Shown: positions 1 through 9,027 of the stretch, piece after piece
Position numbering within the stretch: position 1 is the first letter of the stretch
Layout: the number at the start of each line of letters is the position of its first letter
DNA from: Nostoc sp. MG11
Lineage (GTDB): Bacteria; Cyanobacteriota; Cyanobacteriia; Cyanobacteriales; Nostocaceae
Direction: 5' to 3'
Length of the DNA: 64,000 bases
NCBI RefSeq assembly: GCF_014904695.1
Contig: NZ_JACXXN010000021.1
Coordinates: 38,883-102,882, forward strand
Made by a program: the position numbers and the translations under genes
The notes under the pieces: model-generated
What the model was told of the DNA's origin: nothing
What the model saw: the letters and a program-made list of their open reading frames with translations, nothing else
The model's database searches: none

Positions 1-1
1 G

Positions 2-2992
2 TTGCCGGGAAACCTGCAACGTCTGCAAATTGCCCATTCCACACTGGTTCCCCAAGCGGGAGGGCTAGTAGTACAAAAGGCGGAATACGAAATTATAGAC
101 GCAGATCCAGAAGATGTTACCTTGCTGGCGCTATTGATGTATAGCCTGATGCTGTTGCAACGTTTGCTGCGAGTAGGGCTAAGCAGTAATGGCTTATCGA
201 CTCAAGAGCGAATTTCCCAAATGTCACAGATTGTCTTGCAACAGGTGAGTACTTTGTTTGCAGGCATCCAGCGAGTGATCGAGCAGTTGCAACCGCCGTC
301 ACCAGTATATGAAGACGAGGAATCGCCACAACCTCGACACAGCTGTACTGTATGTCAAGAACCCGACGACGACGATGTGAATCTAGATGAGGACAATTCG
401 CTCCTTGCGATCGCCATTCACCAGAGTATTTGTGGAGCGATCGCTTTGGTAGATACTGTGCCAGAACTCCGAATCACCGATAGTATCATCGATGCTGGAG
501 AGGATAGTAATCACGGGGCGATCGCTGCTCTGGGAGCCGATGTAGATGTGAAGACTTCTACTATCTTGGGTGCTGTTACTGTCCGCAGTTTAGAAGCCGA
601 AGAGAGTATTTTTCGCAATCAAGTTTCTGTTTTACGCAGGCAAGTAGGCTGTCTACGCTTCTGCTATGTACCACAGGGTTCGCGCACACCTCGCCGTTTC
701 CGCTGCCAACCCGATTTAATTTTATCTGAACGAATAAAAGAACCTCCAGCAGCGATCGCAACTCTGTCTGTTGACCCCGCAGGGCAAGTCTACGCGGGAA
801 CACGGGGTAATGGTGTATTCCAGTTGCTTGAAGAAGGAGTCTGGATACCTTTAAATGCTGAACTGAGCAATTTGAATGTCACAGCTCTACCTGCTACTGC
901 CATTCCTGGTACTGGCAGTATCTCTAGTACACCCGCATCCCCAAATATCGTTACAGGCATCAACACCCTGTTCACACAGGAGTTGAGATCTGGAGATTGG
1001 ATCACTGCTGAAGGTCAAAACCGCATGGTGCAGGAAATTATCTCAGACCAGCAAATTAAACTGGATGCACCGTTTAACCCCCCCCTTCCCAATGATGGCA
1101 AGCCGTTTACAATCCACACCTTATTTGCAGGCAGGGCAGACGGCACATTGCTGAGAGCAACATCAACTCTCCGCTCTGGTATTGGCACTCTTAGTAGTAC
1201 TGGTTTGGATGCAGAGAATCTTGTCGCTGTCACAGGCTGCAATACTTTTTTCCAGGAACAAGTAGCAGCAGGGAGGATAATTACGATCGCTGATCAGCAG
1301 CGCACTGTACAGAGAATCGCGTCAAATACGCTGCTGTATATTGATACCGCATTTGACCGCACCGTAACGGGTGAAGAGTTTTTGATTACCAATCCCACCA
1401 ATGGCACAACGACAGCCGGAACCGGAAAAGTTAGCAGTACGCGCGATCGCACTATGGTTACAGGCTGCAATACCCGACTTACCCAAGAAGTTCTGCTTGG
1501 AGACGACATCATAATTGTTAATCAACTGCCCACGGGCGAGGAGAATATACAGAGGCGGACAGTAGTGGCGATCGCTTCTGATAATGTACTCAGCGTCAAT
1601 ACTGCATTCAATGCTGATTTTGTCAATAGCTTCAAAATTCGGCGCACTGTTTGGACACCAATTACCCCCAATCTCACCAACACCCGCATCAACGCCTTAA
1701 TACCATACACTATGGGCACTGGCACGATTGCCAGCGTTGGCGACACAGTTACAGGACAACAAACGCTGTTCAAAACAGAATTTACCGTCGGTGACATAAT
1801 TACCGTTACAGGAGTAAAAACACAAACGCGAAAAGTCACAGAAATTGTTTCCAACACAGAGTTAAAAGTCCACGCGCCATTTGATGCAGATTTAACACCA
1901 GGTACATCATTTCAAGTAATGGGCATTTTGATGGGAACGTCTGGCAACGGCGTCTTCCGGTCTACCGATGGCGGTAGACAGTGGGTTGCAGTCAATCAAG
2001 GATTAACGAATCTGGATGTACGAGCGATCGCTCACCATCCCCTTACTAGCTACCTGTTTGTGGGCACTCATGGCAACGGCGTTTTCCGTTCCACCGATCA
2101 TGGTATGACTTGGACAGGTGGCGACCCCCTCGACCCAGAAATCCGCCAGACTGGGTTGACATTTCCTAACATCACCTGCCTAACCATCAATCCGATCACC
2201 GACGATATCTTTGCTGGAACCGAAGGCGGTGGCGTGTTCTGTTCCAGCGATTTTGGACAACGCTGGATGCCTGCTAACGATGGGTTGTCTCATTCCACTA
2301 TCACAGCCCTAAGTAGCTTCGCTCAAAATGGCACAGGCACTCTCTCCAGCCGTTATACCCAAGTCACCGGAATCGATACCCGTTTTCATACCGAACTCCG
2401 AGAAGGTGATACCCTCACCATCAACGGACAAACCCGTACAATCATCCAAATACATGCCGATAACGACCTGATCATCAATGACGCCTTTGACCCAGATCTA
2501 CCAGAAGGAACGACATTCAAAATTGCTACCCTCTATGCAGGTGCTTCTGAGGGTACTATCTACCGTTCCACCAGCAATGGTAAAACTTGGGAAGCGATCG
2601 CCCATTTAACGGATACTGACATCTCAGCATTCGCCGTGCAGCAACAAGCACCACGTCCAGTCCTATTCGCGGGGACACAGCTTGGTAGCCTGTATCGGCA
2701 GGAAGAAAGCGATCGCTGGATAGCCCTCAACCAAGGTATCCAAGGTGTTGAAGAAACCTTGCTGTTGCTCAACCAGATGCAACCGTGCTTCACCACCGAG
2801 CAATATGGACAGCCAGCATACACCCAACTTAGTACTATCTGTCCAGTAGAAATTTGCACAGGAGCAGAAGACGGCTCCGAAATGGGTGTTTTTCATTACC
2901 TAAAACAACCGCAGCGTCAGGCAAATCTCCAAGCCAGCTTGCAAGAATACCTCCGATTTGGGCTACAGGCAGACATTATCTATATAACTTAA
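2..2992 (+). CDS. Repeat-rich baseplate/tail-type protein (5' partial)
   Basis: The reading frame is open to the window edge, so the N-terminus lies upstream and the TTG at base 2 is unlikely to be the start. The first ~240 residues, ending in a Cys-rich segment with the motif SRTPRRFRCQPDL, resemble a module I recall from large proteins encoded beside DUF6519 tail-fibre genes in contractile injection system (CIS) loci. The rest alternates BNR-like blades (GNGVFRSTDGG, GNGVFRSTDHG) with about five copies of a ~70-90 residue unit of pattern GTG.SST...VTG..T.F..EL..GD.I...GQ.R.V..I.SD..L..D..FD..LP.GT.F. The next gene encodes a DUF6519/S74 fibre, supporting a role in an injection particle. The exact role is inferred; the domain reading is moderately secure. 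Confidence 0.7.
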   Translation: MPGNLQRLQIAHSTLVPQAGGLVVQKAEYEIIDADPEDVTLLALLMYSLMLLQRLLRVGLSSNGLSTQERISQMSQIVLQQVSTLFAGIQRVIEQLQPPSPVYEDEESPQPRHSCTVCQEPDDDDVNLDEDNSLLAIAIHQSICGAIALVDTVPELRITDSIIDAGEDSNHGAIAALGADVDVKTSTILGAVTVRSLEAEESIFRNQVSVLRRQVGCLRFCYVPQGSRTPRRFRCQPDLILSERIKEPPAAIATLSVDPAGQVYAGTRGNGVFQLLEEGVWIPLNAELSNLNVTALPATAIPGTGSISSTPASPNIVTGINTLFTQELRSGDWITAEGQNRMVQEIISDQQIKLDAPFNPPLPNDGKPFTIHTLFAGRADGTLLRATSTLRSGIGTLSSTGLDAENLVAVTGCNTFFQEQVAAGRIITIADQQRTVQRIASNTLLYIDTAFDRTVTGEEFLITNPTNGTTTAGTGKVSSTRDRTMVTGCNTRLTQEVLLGDDIIIVNQLPTGEENIQRRTVVAIASDNVLSVNTAFNADFVNSFKIRRTVWTPITPNLTNTRINALIPYTMGTGTIASVGDTVTGQQTLFKTEFTVGDIITVTGVKTQTRKVTEIVSNTELKVHAPFDADLTPGTSFQVMGILMGTSGNGVFRSTDGGRQWVAVNQGLTNLDVRAIAHHPLTSYLFVGTHGNGVFRSTDHGMTWTGGDPLDPEIRQTGLTFPNITCLTINPITDDIFAGTEGGGVFCSSDFGQRWMPANDGLSHSTITALSSFAQNGTGTLSSRYTQVTGIDTRFHTELREGDTLTINGQTRTIIQIHADNDLIINDAFDPDLPEGTTFKIATLYAGASEGTIYRSTSNGKTWEAIAHLTDTDISAFAVQQQAPRPVLFAGTQLGSLYRQEESDRWIALNQGIQGVEETLLLLNQMQPCFTTEQYGQPAYTQLSTICPVEICTGAEDGSEMGVFHYLKQPQRQANLQASLQEYLRFGLQADIIYIT

Positions 2993-3047
2993 ATCAATTC
3001 TCCAAAATCAGGCTACAAATACAAGCCTATAAACCTAAATTAAATCT

Positions 3048-3470
3048 AACTTTCTGGCGTTGCTGAATCAAAGTATGAAATTCAAAAATTCAGTTTTTCA
3101 AACTCCTCTTCTGGTGTCGCATATTTTCGGGATGATTTATCGGGCTGCGCTAACACGCAGAGGCGCAGCGAAAAGTTCTGTTCGCGTAGCGTCTCCGTCA
3201 GGAGAAGGAGGGTTTCCCGACCTAGGAAACTTTTCAAGACATAGGCGCAGAAAGGATAAGGAGTTTTAAATTTAAATACATTCAATTTCATCCCTTGTTT
3301 GTGTAATGCCCCTCTTCTCTGTGTCTCTGCGCGACGCCAGTTCGCTCAAGTCAAGCCAGCCGCGTGCGGGGGTTCCCCCCGTTGAGCGGACTGGCGCGGG
3401 AAACCCGCCCACGCGACTGGCTCCTCTGCGTGACACAAATTCATAATCTTAATCAGCAACGCCAACTTTC
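3048..3470. mobile_element. Non-autonomous MITE-like element, ~409 bp
   Basis: Near-perfect terminal inverted repeats GGCGTTGCTGAAT (3056-3068) and AATCAGCAACGCC (3451-3463) bound the segment. The flanks carry an identical 7-bp direct repeat, AACTTTC, at 3048-3054 and 3464-3470, which looks like a target-site duplication. The interior holds no convincing gene; the short ORFs in it are repeat-derived. It contains a 73-bp core (3168-3240) that recurs inverted at 16229-16301, and a GC-rich palindromic tract around 3340-3425. It separates two genes of the injection-system locus. Confidence 0.7.
3168..3240 (+). repeat. Interspersed 73-bp repeat, copy 1
   Basis: From GCGAAAAGTTCTGTTCGC to GGAAACTTTTCAAGAC this segment matches the reverse complement of 16229-16301, apart from a ~6-base block in the middle. 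Its ends (AAAAGTT, AACTTTT) are themselves inverted, so it can form a long hairpin. It lies inside the MITE at 3055-3463. Confidence 0.8.
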
Positions 3471-3506
3471 TTAATTACGAATTACATTCACACAAAGGGA
3501 CATCTC

Positions 3507-6500
3507 ATGAAAGGCGACTTTACTCGATTCACCTTCCAACCAGAAAAACGTTATACCAGCGTGCTGATGCAGCAGGGACGGCTGCAACTAGATGCCGACT
3601 GGAATGAGCAAATGAGCATCCTGGGATATCTCAACCAGACTCAGGCGCGAGACATGATTGGGGCTTCAGCGGGTACTTCCGAAACCGAAGGCGGATTCCA
3701 ACTTCTCCCTACTCCCGACAATACCGACTTAATTATTCGGGAAGGGCGTTTTTATCTAGGTGGGCTACTGTGTGAACTGCGTCTAGGTACGCCAATTAGT
3801 GTTAAGTGGCTGGATGAAAAGACTATCCAAATTCCCTTTGTGATGGTGGACGGATTGGCGTTAGCAAAAGACCAGTGGGTAGAAATCACCGGACAGAAGT
3901 TTAAGAAACGCATCAAAATCTTAAAAGATGACCTAAAGCAACAAATTCTGGAATTAGCAGAGCCAGTACCAAAACCTACAGATGTCGGCGAAACGCTGCA
4001 ACTGCGACGACTCATCACCTATAAAACTCAACCTGAGTATACTAATCCCCCCGCTCCATCTGCCAACTTACTCTATCTTGTCTATCTAGATCTATGGCAA
4101 CGACACGTTACGGTAATTGACGATCCAGAACTGCGAGAAGTGGCGCTTAACGGATTTGATACTACCACACGTCTAAAAACCATTGCTCAGGTGAAGTTGC
4201 TGGATGTCACTGAAGATATTCACAAGTTGGCACAGCAGCTACTCCAACTAAATCAAAAAACCGGCCTCCTAACGCAGAAACCGCCACTTTCAACTTTGGA
4301 AAACCTGCCGGCATGGCAAAAACTGCTCAACCATGATGTATGGATGACTGCAAGTACGGCATTAGATCCCACTAGTGGCAATACTTTGGGAAACTACCTG
4401 GGTAAAGAGAACCGCCTCTACCGGGTCGAAATTCATGCAGATGGCACTTTGGAAAAGGCAACTTTCAAATGGTCACGCGACAACGGCAGCATTGTTAGTG
4501 CTGTAAAGTCTATTGAAGGCAACGTGATCAAGCTCAAAGGTCAAGATGAGTACAAGCTGTTTGCAGCCCAATTCTCAGAAGAGAAACCCTGGATTGAAAT
4601 TATCAGCGAAGCCCAGGAACTCCACAATCAGCCTGGTATTCTAGTTCGGCTCAAGGAGCTAAAACCGCCTAATCAATTATTATTTGACCAGAGTCAGATA
4701 CAGGGTACTGACATTCCCAAAGCAACGCCGGAACAGGCAGAACAGCAGAAGTTAAAGGTGCGTCGCTGGGATGGTAAGGATTCTACTAGTAGCGATTGGA
4801 AGGTACTTGAGCAGGGAATTAAGGTACAGTTTAATGCTACTAGCCTGGGCGATGAGTTCCGCAACGGCGACTTCTGGTTGATACCAGCGCGGGCGACTGG
4901 GAAGCAAATTGAGTGGCCAAGGGATCTGGCGAAAGTAAAAGACCAACCGGGGGAACCACTCCCGCAAAAGTCCACAGGTATTGAACACCGTTACGCCATT
5001 CTAGCGCTGGTGAAAACTGAAGCAAATACTGGCGAGTTTGTCCCAGCAATTGAAAATGATGACTGGACTCAATCTGATCTTCGTACTAAGTTCCCACCAT
5101 TGATCAACTGTTTTGACAAAAACACTGGTTATACTGATGGTTCCTTTGGGATTGGAATTCAGCCAGAAGCAAGATTGCACGTCCGAGGAAATGCGACTCA
5201 AATAGCACAAGGAAAAATTTCGACGGTTGGAGGCGATCGCTCAAAAATTGCGATCGCAGATATTAACCCTACTCAAGTCTTGATCTATAAGGGTTACACG
5301 CTAACAGTTAACGATAAAACCAAGCTGGTAACTGATGTTGATATCAACGGTGTGTTAACAGTTGACCCGCCATTTGATGCCCCTCTAGCTGACCAAAAAG
5401 TTGAGTTCCAATATCAACAACCCGTGATCCGCTTTGAAAGTAGCGCCACCGATATCTCTCCGCAATTTTTCCTCAACCCACAGGGCAATATCGGCATTGG
5501 AACGTTTAACCCAGCAGCAAAGCTGGAAATTAAAGGCATTACCAACGACCAAACTCTCAGCTTGCTACATATTAAAAATGCCATTGGGGGAAGTCTACTA
5601 CACGTCAATTCAGACGGCAAGGTGGGCATCGGCATTGAGCAGCCCCAAGCTAACTTGGAAGTTAAAGGTATCCTCAAAACTACGACTGGTACGCTCAATC
5701 CTGGTTTTCTTGAAATTAAACCGCAGAATAACAGCCCTGTCAGCTTCACCTCAAATGCAGGCTACAGTTTCGACAATAACATCACGATCGCTAGCGGTGG
5801 ACTCACAATTACCCAAGGCAGTGCAACGATCGCCAATGATGTCACAGTTAAAAATGGCAATATTAAGGTTCAAACGGGTAGTGCAATCATAAGTAATGAT
5901 GTCACCGTTCAAAATGGCAACCTTAAAGTTGAAAAAGGCAATGCTGCGATCGCCAATGGCCTCACCATTCAAAATGGGGGAATGACAGTCAAGGGAAATG
6001 TGCAAATAAACGAAGGTACTTTAACTATTGGCACTTTCCAAATTACCACCGACGGATTGCAATTTAACCAGCCGATAACTTTTGGTAGCAGCATTACTGT
6101 CAACCAAGGAATTACCGCCAGAAATGGCATTTCAATTCCCACGGGGGATGTAAATATTGGGACAGGAATTTTGCGAATTGGCAGCTTCCAAATTCGTGGT
6201 ACTGCTCCTCAATTTAGCGAAGCTGTTGGCTTTAACAACGGCATCACCATCAATAAGGGCGGTGCTACAATTTCTGGCAACGTTACCTGTAATTTCAGCA
6301 GTGCAGAAAAACTTACCCTGAGAAATTCAATAGGAGAGCCACCAGAAAATTCGCCAGTTATTGACCTTCCTAACCAAAGACTTTCGATTCAAGATGGAGC
6401 AAACAAACTCATTACTTTATCACCTCTAGAAAGCACAAATAACATTAAACTGAACATCTGTGGAAGTGCTGTCATCGGTAAAGAATATGTGACTCGGAAT

Positions 6501-7190
6501 GCTCTAGCAAATTTGGCGCTGGATAATGGACTTCTTGTTGAGGGAGATGTCGGAATTGGTGTATTTGATACTACCCCTCCTGTCGCAAAACTAGAAGTCA
6601 GGAGTACATCAGATGCTAATAAGATTGCGTTGAATATAACAAAATCAAACCGTGATAGTTTGTTTTATGTGAGGAATGATGGGCAGATTGGAATTGGTAC
6701 AGGAGGTTTAAATCCTCTATTTGCTCCTGTGTTTGATAGTAGTATTCCCCCGGCGGCAGTCAATCAAACTAAGCTATATGTGAAAGGAAATGCTTACGTT
6801 GACGGCAATATTTTTGTCAAAAAAGTAACGGGTGGGACGTTTACTAGCAATGATTTTGTCCAGATTTCATCTCGAACTTTAAAGGAAAATATCGCCAACT
6901 TATCTAGTCAAGAAGCGGTAGAGATGTTGAAAGCGCTCAATCCAGTTAAGTTTAACTATACAATCGAGGGGGACGATCGCACTCCTCACGCCGGATTCAT
7001 TGCCGAAGAAGTACCTTCCCTACTTGCATCGTCTGATCACCAAGCAGTACGCCTGCTAGACGTGATCGCAGTGTTGACAAAAACAGTCAAAGATCAGCGA
7101 GAAATGTTGATGTCGCTAGCGAAGATTGTCAAGCAGCAACAACAGGCGATCGCTACTCTTACAGATAAACTGAATACTTCGGATAAATAG
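3507..7190 (+). CDS. DUF6519 tail-fibre-like protein with C-terminal S74 intramolecular chaperone
   Basis: A 1227-residue protein. The N-terminus (FTRFTFQPEKRYTSVLMQQG, then RLQLDADWNEQ) is the hallmark of DUF6519 proteins of contractile injection loci. The middle (about 540-1110) is fibre-like, with GNIGIGTFNPAAKLEIKG-type repeats and short beta repeats such as ATIANDVTVKNGNIKV. From residue 1120, ISSRTLKEN...GFIAEEVPSL is a peptidase S74 (endosialidase-type) chaperone, which trimerises fibres and usually releases itself by cleavage at the Ser of this motif; a coiled coil follows. It probably forms a receptor-binding fibre of a CIS or phage-tail-like particle whose core genes would lie upstream of the window. 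AAAGGGA lies 9 nt before the ATG. Confidence 0.8.
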   Translation: MKGDFTRFTFQPEKRYTSVLMQQGRLQLDADWNEQMSILGYLNQTQARDMIGASAGTSETEGGFQLLPTPDNTDLIIREGRFYLGGLLCELRLGTPISVKWLDEKTIQIPFVMVDGLALAKDQWVEITGQKFKKRIKILKDDLKQQILELAEPVPKPTDVGETLQLRRLITYKTQPEYTNPPAPSANLLYLVYLDLWQRHVTVIDDPELREVALNGFDTTTRLKTIAQVKLLDVTEDIHKLAQQLLQLNQKTGLLTQKPPLSTLENLPAWQKLLNHDVWMTASTALDPTSGNTLGNYLGKENRLYRVEIHADGTLEKATFKWSRDNGSIVSAVKSIEGNVIKLKGQDEYKLFAAQFSEEKPWIEIISEAQELHNQPGILVRLKELKPPNQLLFDQSQIQGTDIPKATPEQAEQQKLKVRRWDGKDSTSSDWKVLEQGIKVQFNATSLGDEFRNGDFWLIPARATGKQIEWPRDLAKVKDQPGEPLPQKSTGIEHRYAILALVKTEANTGEFVPAIENDDWTQSDLRTKFPPLINCFDKNTGYTDGSFGIGIQPEARLHVRGNATQIAQGKISTVGGDRSKIAIADINPTQVLIYKGYTLTVNDKTKLVTDVDINGVLTVDPPFDAPLADQKVEFQYQQPVIRFESSATDISPQFFLNPQGNIGIGTFNPAAKLEIKGITNDQTLSLLHIKNAIGGSLLHVNSDGKVGIGIEQPQANLEVKGILKTTTGTLNPGFLEIKPQNNSPVSFTSNAGYSFDNNITIASGGLTITQGSATIANDVTVKNGNIKVQTGSAIISNDVTVQNGNLKVEKGNAAIANGLTIQNGGMTVKGNVQINEGTLTIGTFQITTDGLQFNQPITFGSSITVNQGITARNGISIPTGDVNIGTGILRIGSFQIRGTAPQFSEAVGFNNGITINKGGATISGNVTCNFSSAEKLTLRNSIGEPPENSPVIDLPNQRLSIQDGANKLITLSPLESTNNIKLNICGSAVIGKEYVTRNALANLALDNGLLVEGDVGIGVFDTTPPVAKLEVRSTSDANKIALNITKSNRDSLFYVRNDGQIGIGTGGLNPLFAPVFDSSIPPAAVNQTKLYVKGNAYVDGNIFVKKVTGGTFTSNDFVQISSRTLKENIANLSSQEAVEMLKALNPVKFNYTIEGDDRTPHAGFIAEEVPSLLASSDHQAVRLLDVIAVLTKTVKDQREMLMSLAKIVKQQQQAIATLTDKLNTSDK

Positions 7191-7215
7191 CACATCACAA
7201 CTCAATTCACTCACC

Positions 7216-7461
7216 ATGACAAACATTACCATTTTTAACGTTGACGACAACATCAAAAACCTCTTGCAAGAAAGAGCTGCAAGAAATGGCCGTTCTCTAG
7301 AAGAAGAAGTAAAAGAAATTCTCCATCTTGCTTTAATAGAAAGTCAAAAACCGCCTATAAATCTTGTAAATCTGATAGAAAAACGCTTTGCCCACTTGGG
7401 AGATTTTGAACTAGGAGAAATTACCAGAGAACCTATGCGTCCTGCGCCCACTTTTGAATGA
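7216..7461 (+). CDS. FitA/VapB-type ribbon-helix-helix antitoxin
   Basis: An 81-residue protein with the Arc/FitA-like N-terminus ITIFNVDDNIKNLLQERAAR followed by NGRSLEEEVKEILHLAL, the ribbon-helix-helix DNA-binding pattern of VapB/FitA antitoxins. The C-terminal tail would normally wrap the PIN toxin. Its stop overlaps an ATG (ATGA, 7458-7461), the usual translational coupling to the toxin, but the toxin is only a stump (7458-7541). It lies 25 nt after the tail-fibre gene and may be read through from it. As an orphan antitoxin it could still repress its own promoter or neutralise related toxins. Assignment by motif and context. Confidence 0.8.
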   Translation: MTNITIFNVDDNIKNLLQERAARNGRSLEEEVKEILHLALIESQKPPINLVNLIEKRFAHLGDFELGEITREPMRPAPTFE

Positions 7462-7541
7462 TTATTCTTGATACTAATATTTGGAGATGGGTTTTTTGTT
7501 GTGGAAGCGATCGCTTGTCTATTTACCCTTTTCCCAACTAA
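7458..7541 (+). pseudogene. Truncated PIN-domain (VapC/FitB) toxin remnant
   Basis: The ATG overlapping the antitoxin stop opens MIILDTNIW, the canonical first strand of VapC/FitB PIN ribonucleases with the first catalytic Asp. After ~9 residues the similarity ends, and the frame stops after 27 codons. The other acidic residues of the site are absent, so the product cannot be an active nuclease. A MITE begins 40 bp downstream (7581), so insertion followed by deletion is a plausible cause. Confidence 0.65.
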
Positions 7542-7580
7542 TATGCTTAACCAAGAGTATCCTGATCTGATTGAGAACTG

Positions 7581-7749
7581 TTAGAGGATGTTTGAAAAGT
7601 CCTATCGTGGGTAGCAAAACGTTTTAGATCCCCCTAAATCCCCCTTAAAAAGGGTGACTTTAAGAAGTTTTCCCCCTTTTTTAAGGGGGGCTAGGGGGGA
7701 TCGATTAGTGCCTAAAATCACAGCCAACCACTTTTCAAACAACCTCTTA
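7581..7749. mobile_element. MITE-like element with 20-bp TIRs and internal G/C-run hairpin
   Basis: Left end TTAGAGGATGTTTGAAAAGT (7581-7600) and right end ACTTTTCAAACAACCTCTTA (7730-7749) are inverted repeats with about two mismatches, and TTA occurs at both edges. The interior has two convergent runs, ATCCCCCTAAATCCCCCTT and AAGGGGGGCTAGGGGGGATC, a hairpin type common in Nostoc genomes. Related pieces lie at 26752-26803, 26849-26925 and 32315-32447. The right end supplies the stop codon of the phosphotransferase gene. Confidence 0.65.
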
Positions 7750-8715
7750 GGCAAATCCACAAGTTAACAACAATTCTGTAAACCGCGCTTCCTCTTGAAC
7801 CCTCATTATTCTTAATTGTGTCATGGCTTCCATGAAAGCATTGTCACCTTTCACCTGACAGCTAATAGCCCAGTCAATAGTTTGCAGCAGTGAAAATTGG
7901 AATACACGCTGCAACAGTGCGGGCTGATCAGATTCACGATATGCTGGCAGCACCCGCGACAAGAAGTCTAAACCATAGTCCTCATAAATCCAGAGGAAAT
8001 CCCATGCCGGATCTCCAATCATTATGTCTCCAAAGTCAATGATGGCAGTGACCTGCTTCGCTTTCTCATCGAAGAGAACATGATCTGGAGAAAGGTCGCC
8101 GTGCAGCAACGTGAAGCGAAAATCTGAGGTGTTGCCGGATTCCAGATAATTCCCAATCACCCGCTCAATAAACAAGCACTCTGATTTATCTAGGATTGCA
8201 AACAGATTCTCTTGCGCTTGTTTCAACAAATCAGAACACCGATTTGCATATTCATTGGCTAATACATGACAATCTTCTGCAAGCCTTACGTCCACCGAGT
8301 GCATCTGGTTCAAGAAGTGCGCTACTTGCTCCGCACAACGGGCTCGACTTGCTTCGTCAAGTGTGAAATATTGTTCTTGGGAAAGAGCGTGACCGGGCAG
8401 GAGTGGGTAAGCGATAAATGACAGTTTCGGATTATCTTCAAAGGAGGCAATTTGCGGAGATGGAATCGGGAGCGTAATTTGATTTACAAGTTTGGGGAGC
8501 AAACAGTATTCGCGTTTTAGACTCGCGCGTGCCTCGTCGTGTTTAGCAAAGCGGAAGACCCATTGATCATTTACAACGTATGCTGAACAGAAGTCTCCAT
8601 CAGCGAGATAGCATATTGAGTCAATTGTCCATTCCGGACAACAACGCAAAATAGCCTTTGTAATTTCTCTAAGTGTCAAATTACCCATCCTTGACAGGTT
8701 AAGAAAATTGCTCAT
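7747..8715 (-). CDS. Aminoglycoside phosphotransferase (APH) family protein
   Basis: A 322-residue protein of the APH/choline-kinase fold. The catalytic loop LLHGDLSPDHVLFDE carries the Asp base, and IIDFGDIMIGDPAWDFLWIY has the metal-binding DFG-like Asp. The N-lobe has FCSAYVVNDQWVFRFAKHDEARASLKREY, with the expected Lys/Glu region. Members phosphorylate aminoglycosides, macrolides or small metabolites; the substrate cannot be read from sequence. The stop codon comes from the end of the adjacent MITE, so the original C-terminus may have differed slightly. It lies 3 nt after a small upstream gene on the same strand and is probably co-transcribed with it. Confidence 0.85.
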   Translation of the reverse strand: MSNFLNLSRMGNLTLREITKAILRCCPEWTIDSICYLADGDFCSAYVVNDQWVFRFAKHDEARASLKREYCLLPKLVNQITLPIPSPQIASFEDNPKLSFIAYPLLPGHALSQEQYFTLDEASRARCAEQVAHFLNQMHSVDVRLAEDCHVLANEYANRCSDLLKQAQENLFAILDKSECLFIERVIGNYLESGNTSDFRFTLLHGDLSPDHVLFDEKAKQVTAIIDFGDIMIGDPAWDFLWIYEDYGLDFLSRVLPAYRESDQPALLQRVFQFSLLQTIDWAISCQVKGDNAFMEAMTQLRIMRVQEEARFTELLLTCGFA

Positions 8716-8718
8716 TTG

Positions 8719-9027
8719 TCAAGAGGGTGCAGTAAAAGGAGATAAATCTAGCTTGGAGACAGGCTTTCGGACACTTTTAACCACACCTAAGTCAAGGTTT
8801 TCTTTCGCAGCAAAGTATTTAACGGGGTCATCAGCTTGGCCTTTTTCTTGCGCTACGCTGAAATGGTAGAGTCCACGAAAAATCATCTCTAAAGAAATGC
8901 GGTCAAATGGTAAAGATAATTCATCTGCAACCATTACAGTAATATATACCCCTTTACCACGATGGTAGAGGGGTGCGGCAGTGAACCGAGAATTGGAGAA
9001 AATAAATTTAGTGCTAACGGTGCCCAT
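8719..9027 (-). CDS. Small hypothetical protein
   Basis: About 102 residues from an ATG at 9027; a GTG one codon upstream is an alternative. It contains HRGKGVYITVMVADELSLPF followed by DRISLEMIFRGLYHFSVAQE and a basic tail with KSVRKPVSKLDLSPF. I recognise no family. It precedes the phosphotransferase by 3 nt, so the two are likely translationally coupled. Its first codons lie inside an 86-bp imperfect inverted repeat (9013-9098), so the coding region may have been placed here by a recombination event. It could be the fragment of a longer protein. Confidence 0.45.
   Translation of the reverse strand: MGTVSTKFIFSNSRFTAAPLYHRGKGVYITVMVADELSLPFDRISLEMIFRGLYHFSVAQEKGQADDPVKYFAAKENLDLGVVKSVRKPVSKLDLSPFTAPS

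Noticed and set aside
1522..1857. 111-codon minus-strand ORF inside the repeat-rich protein gene
   Set aside because: Shadow frame of the large plus-strand gene, caused by its repetitive Thr/Val codons.
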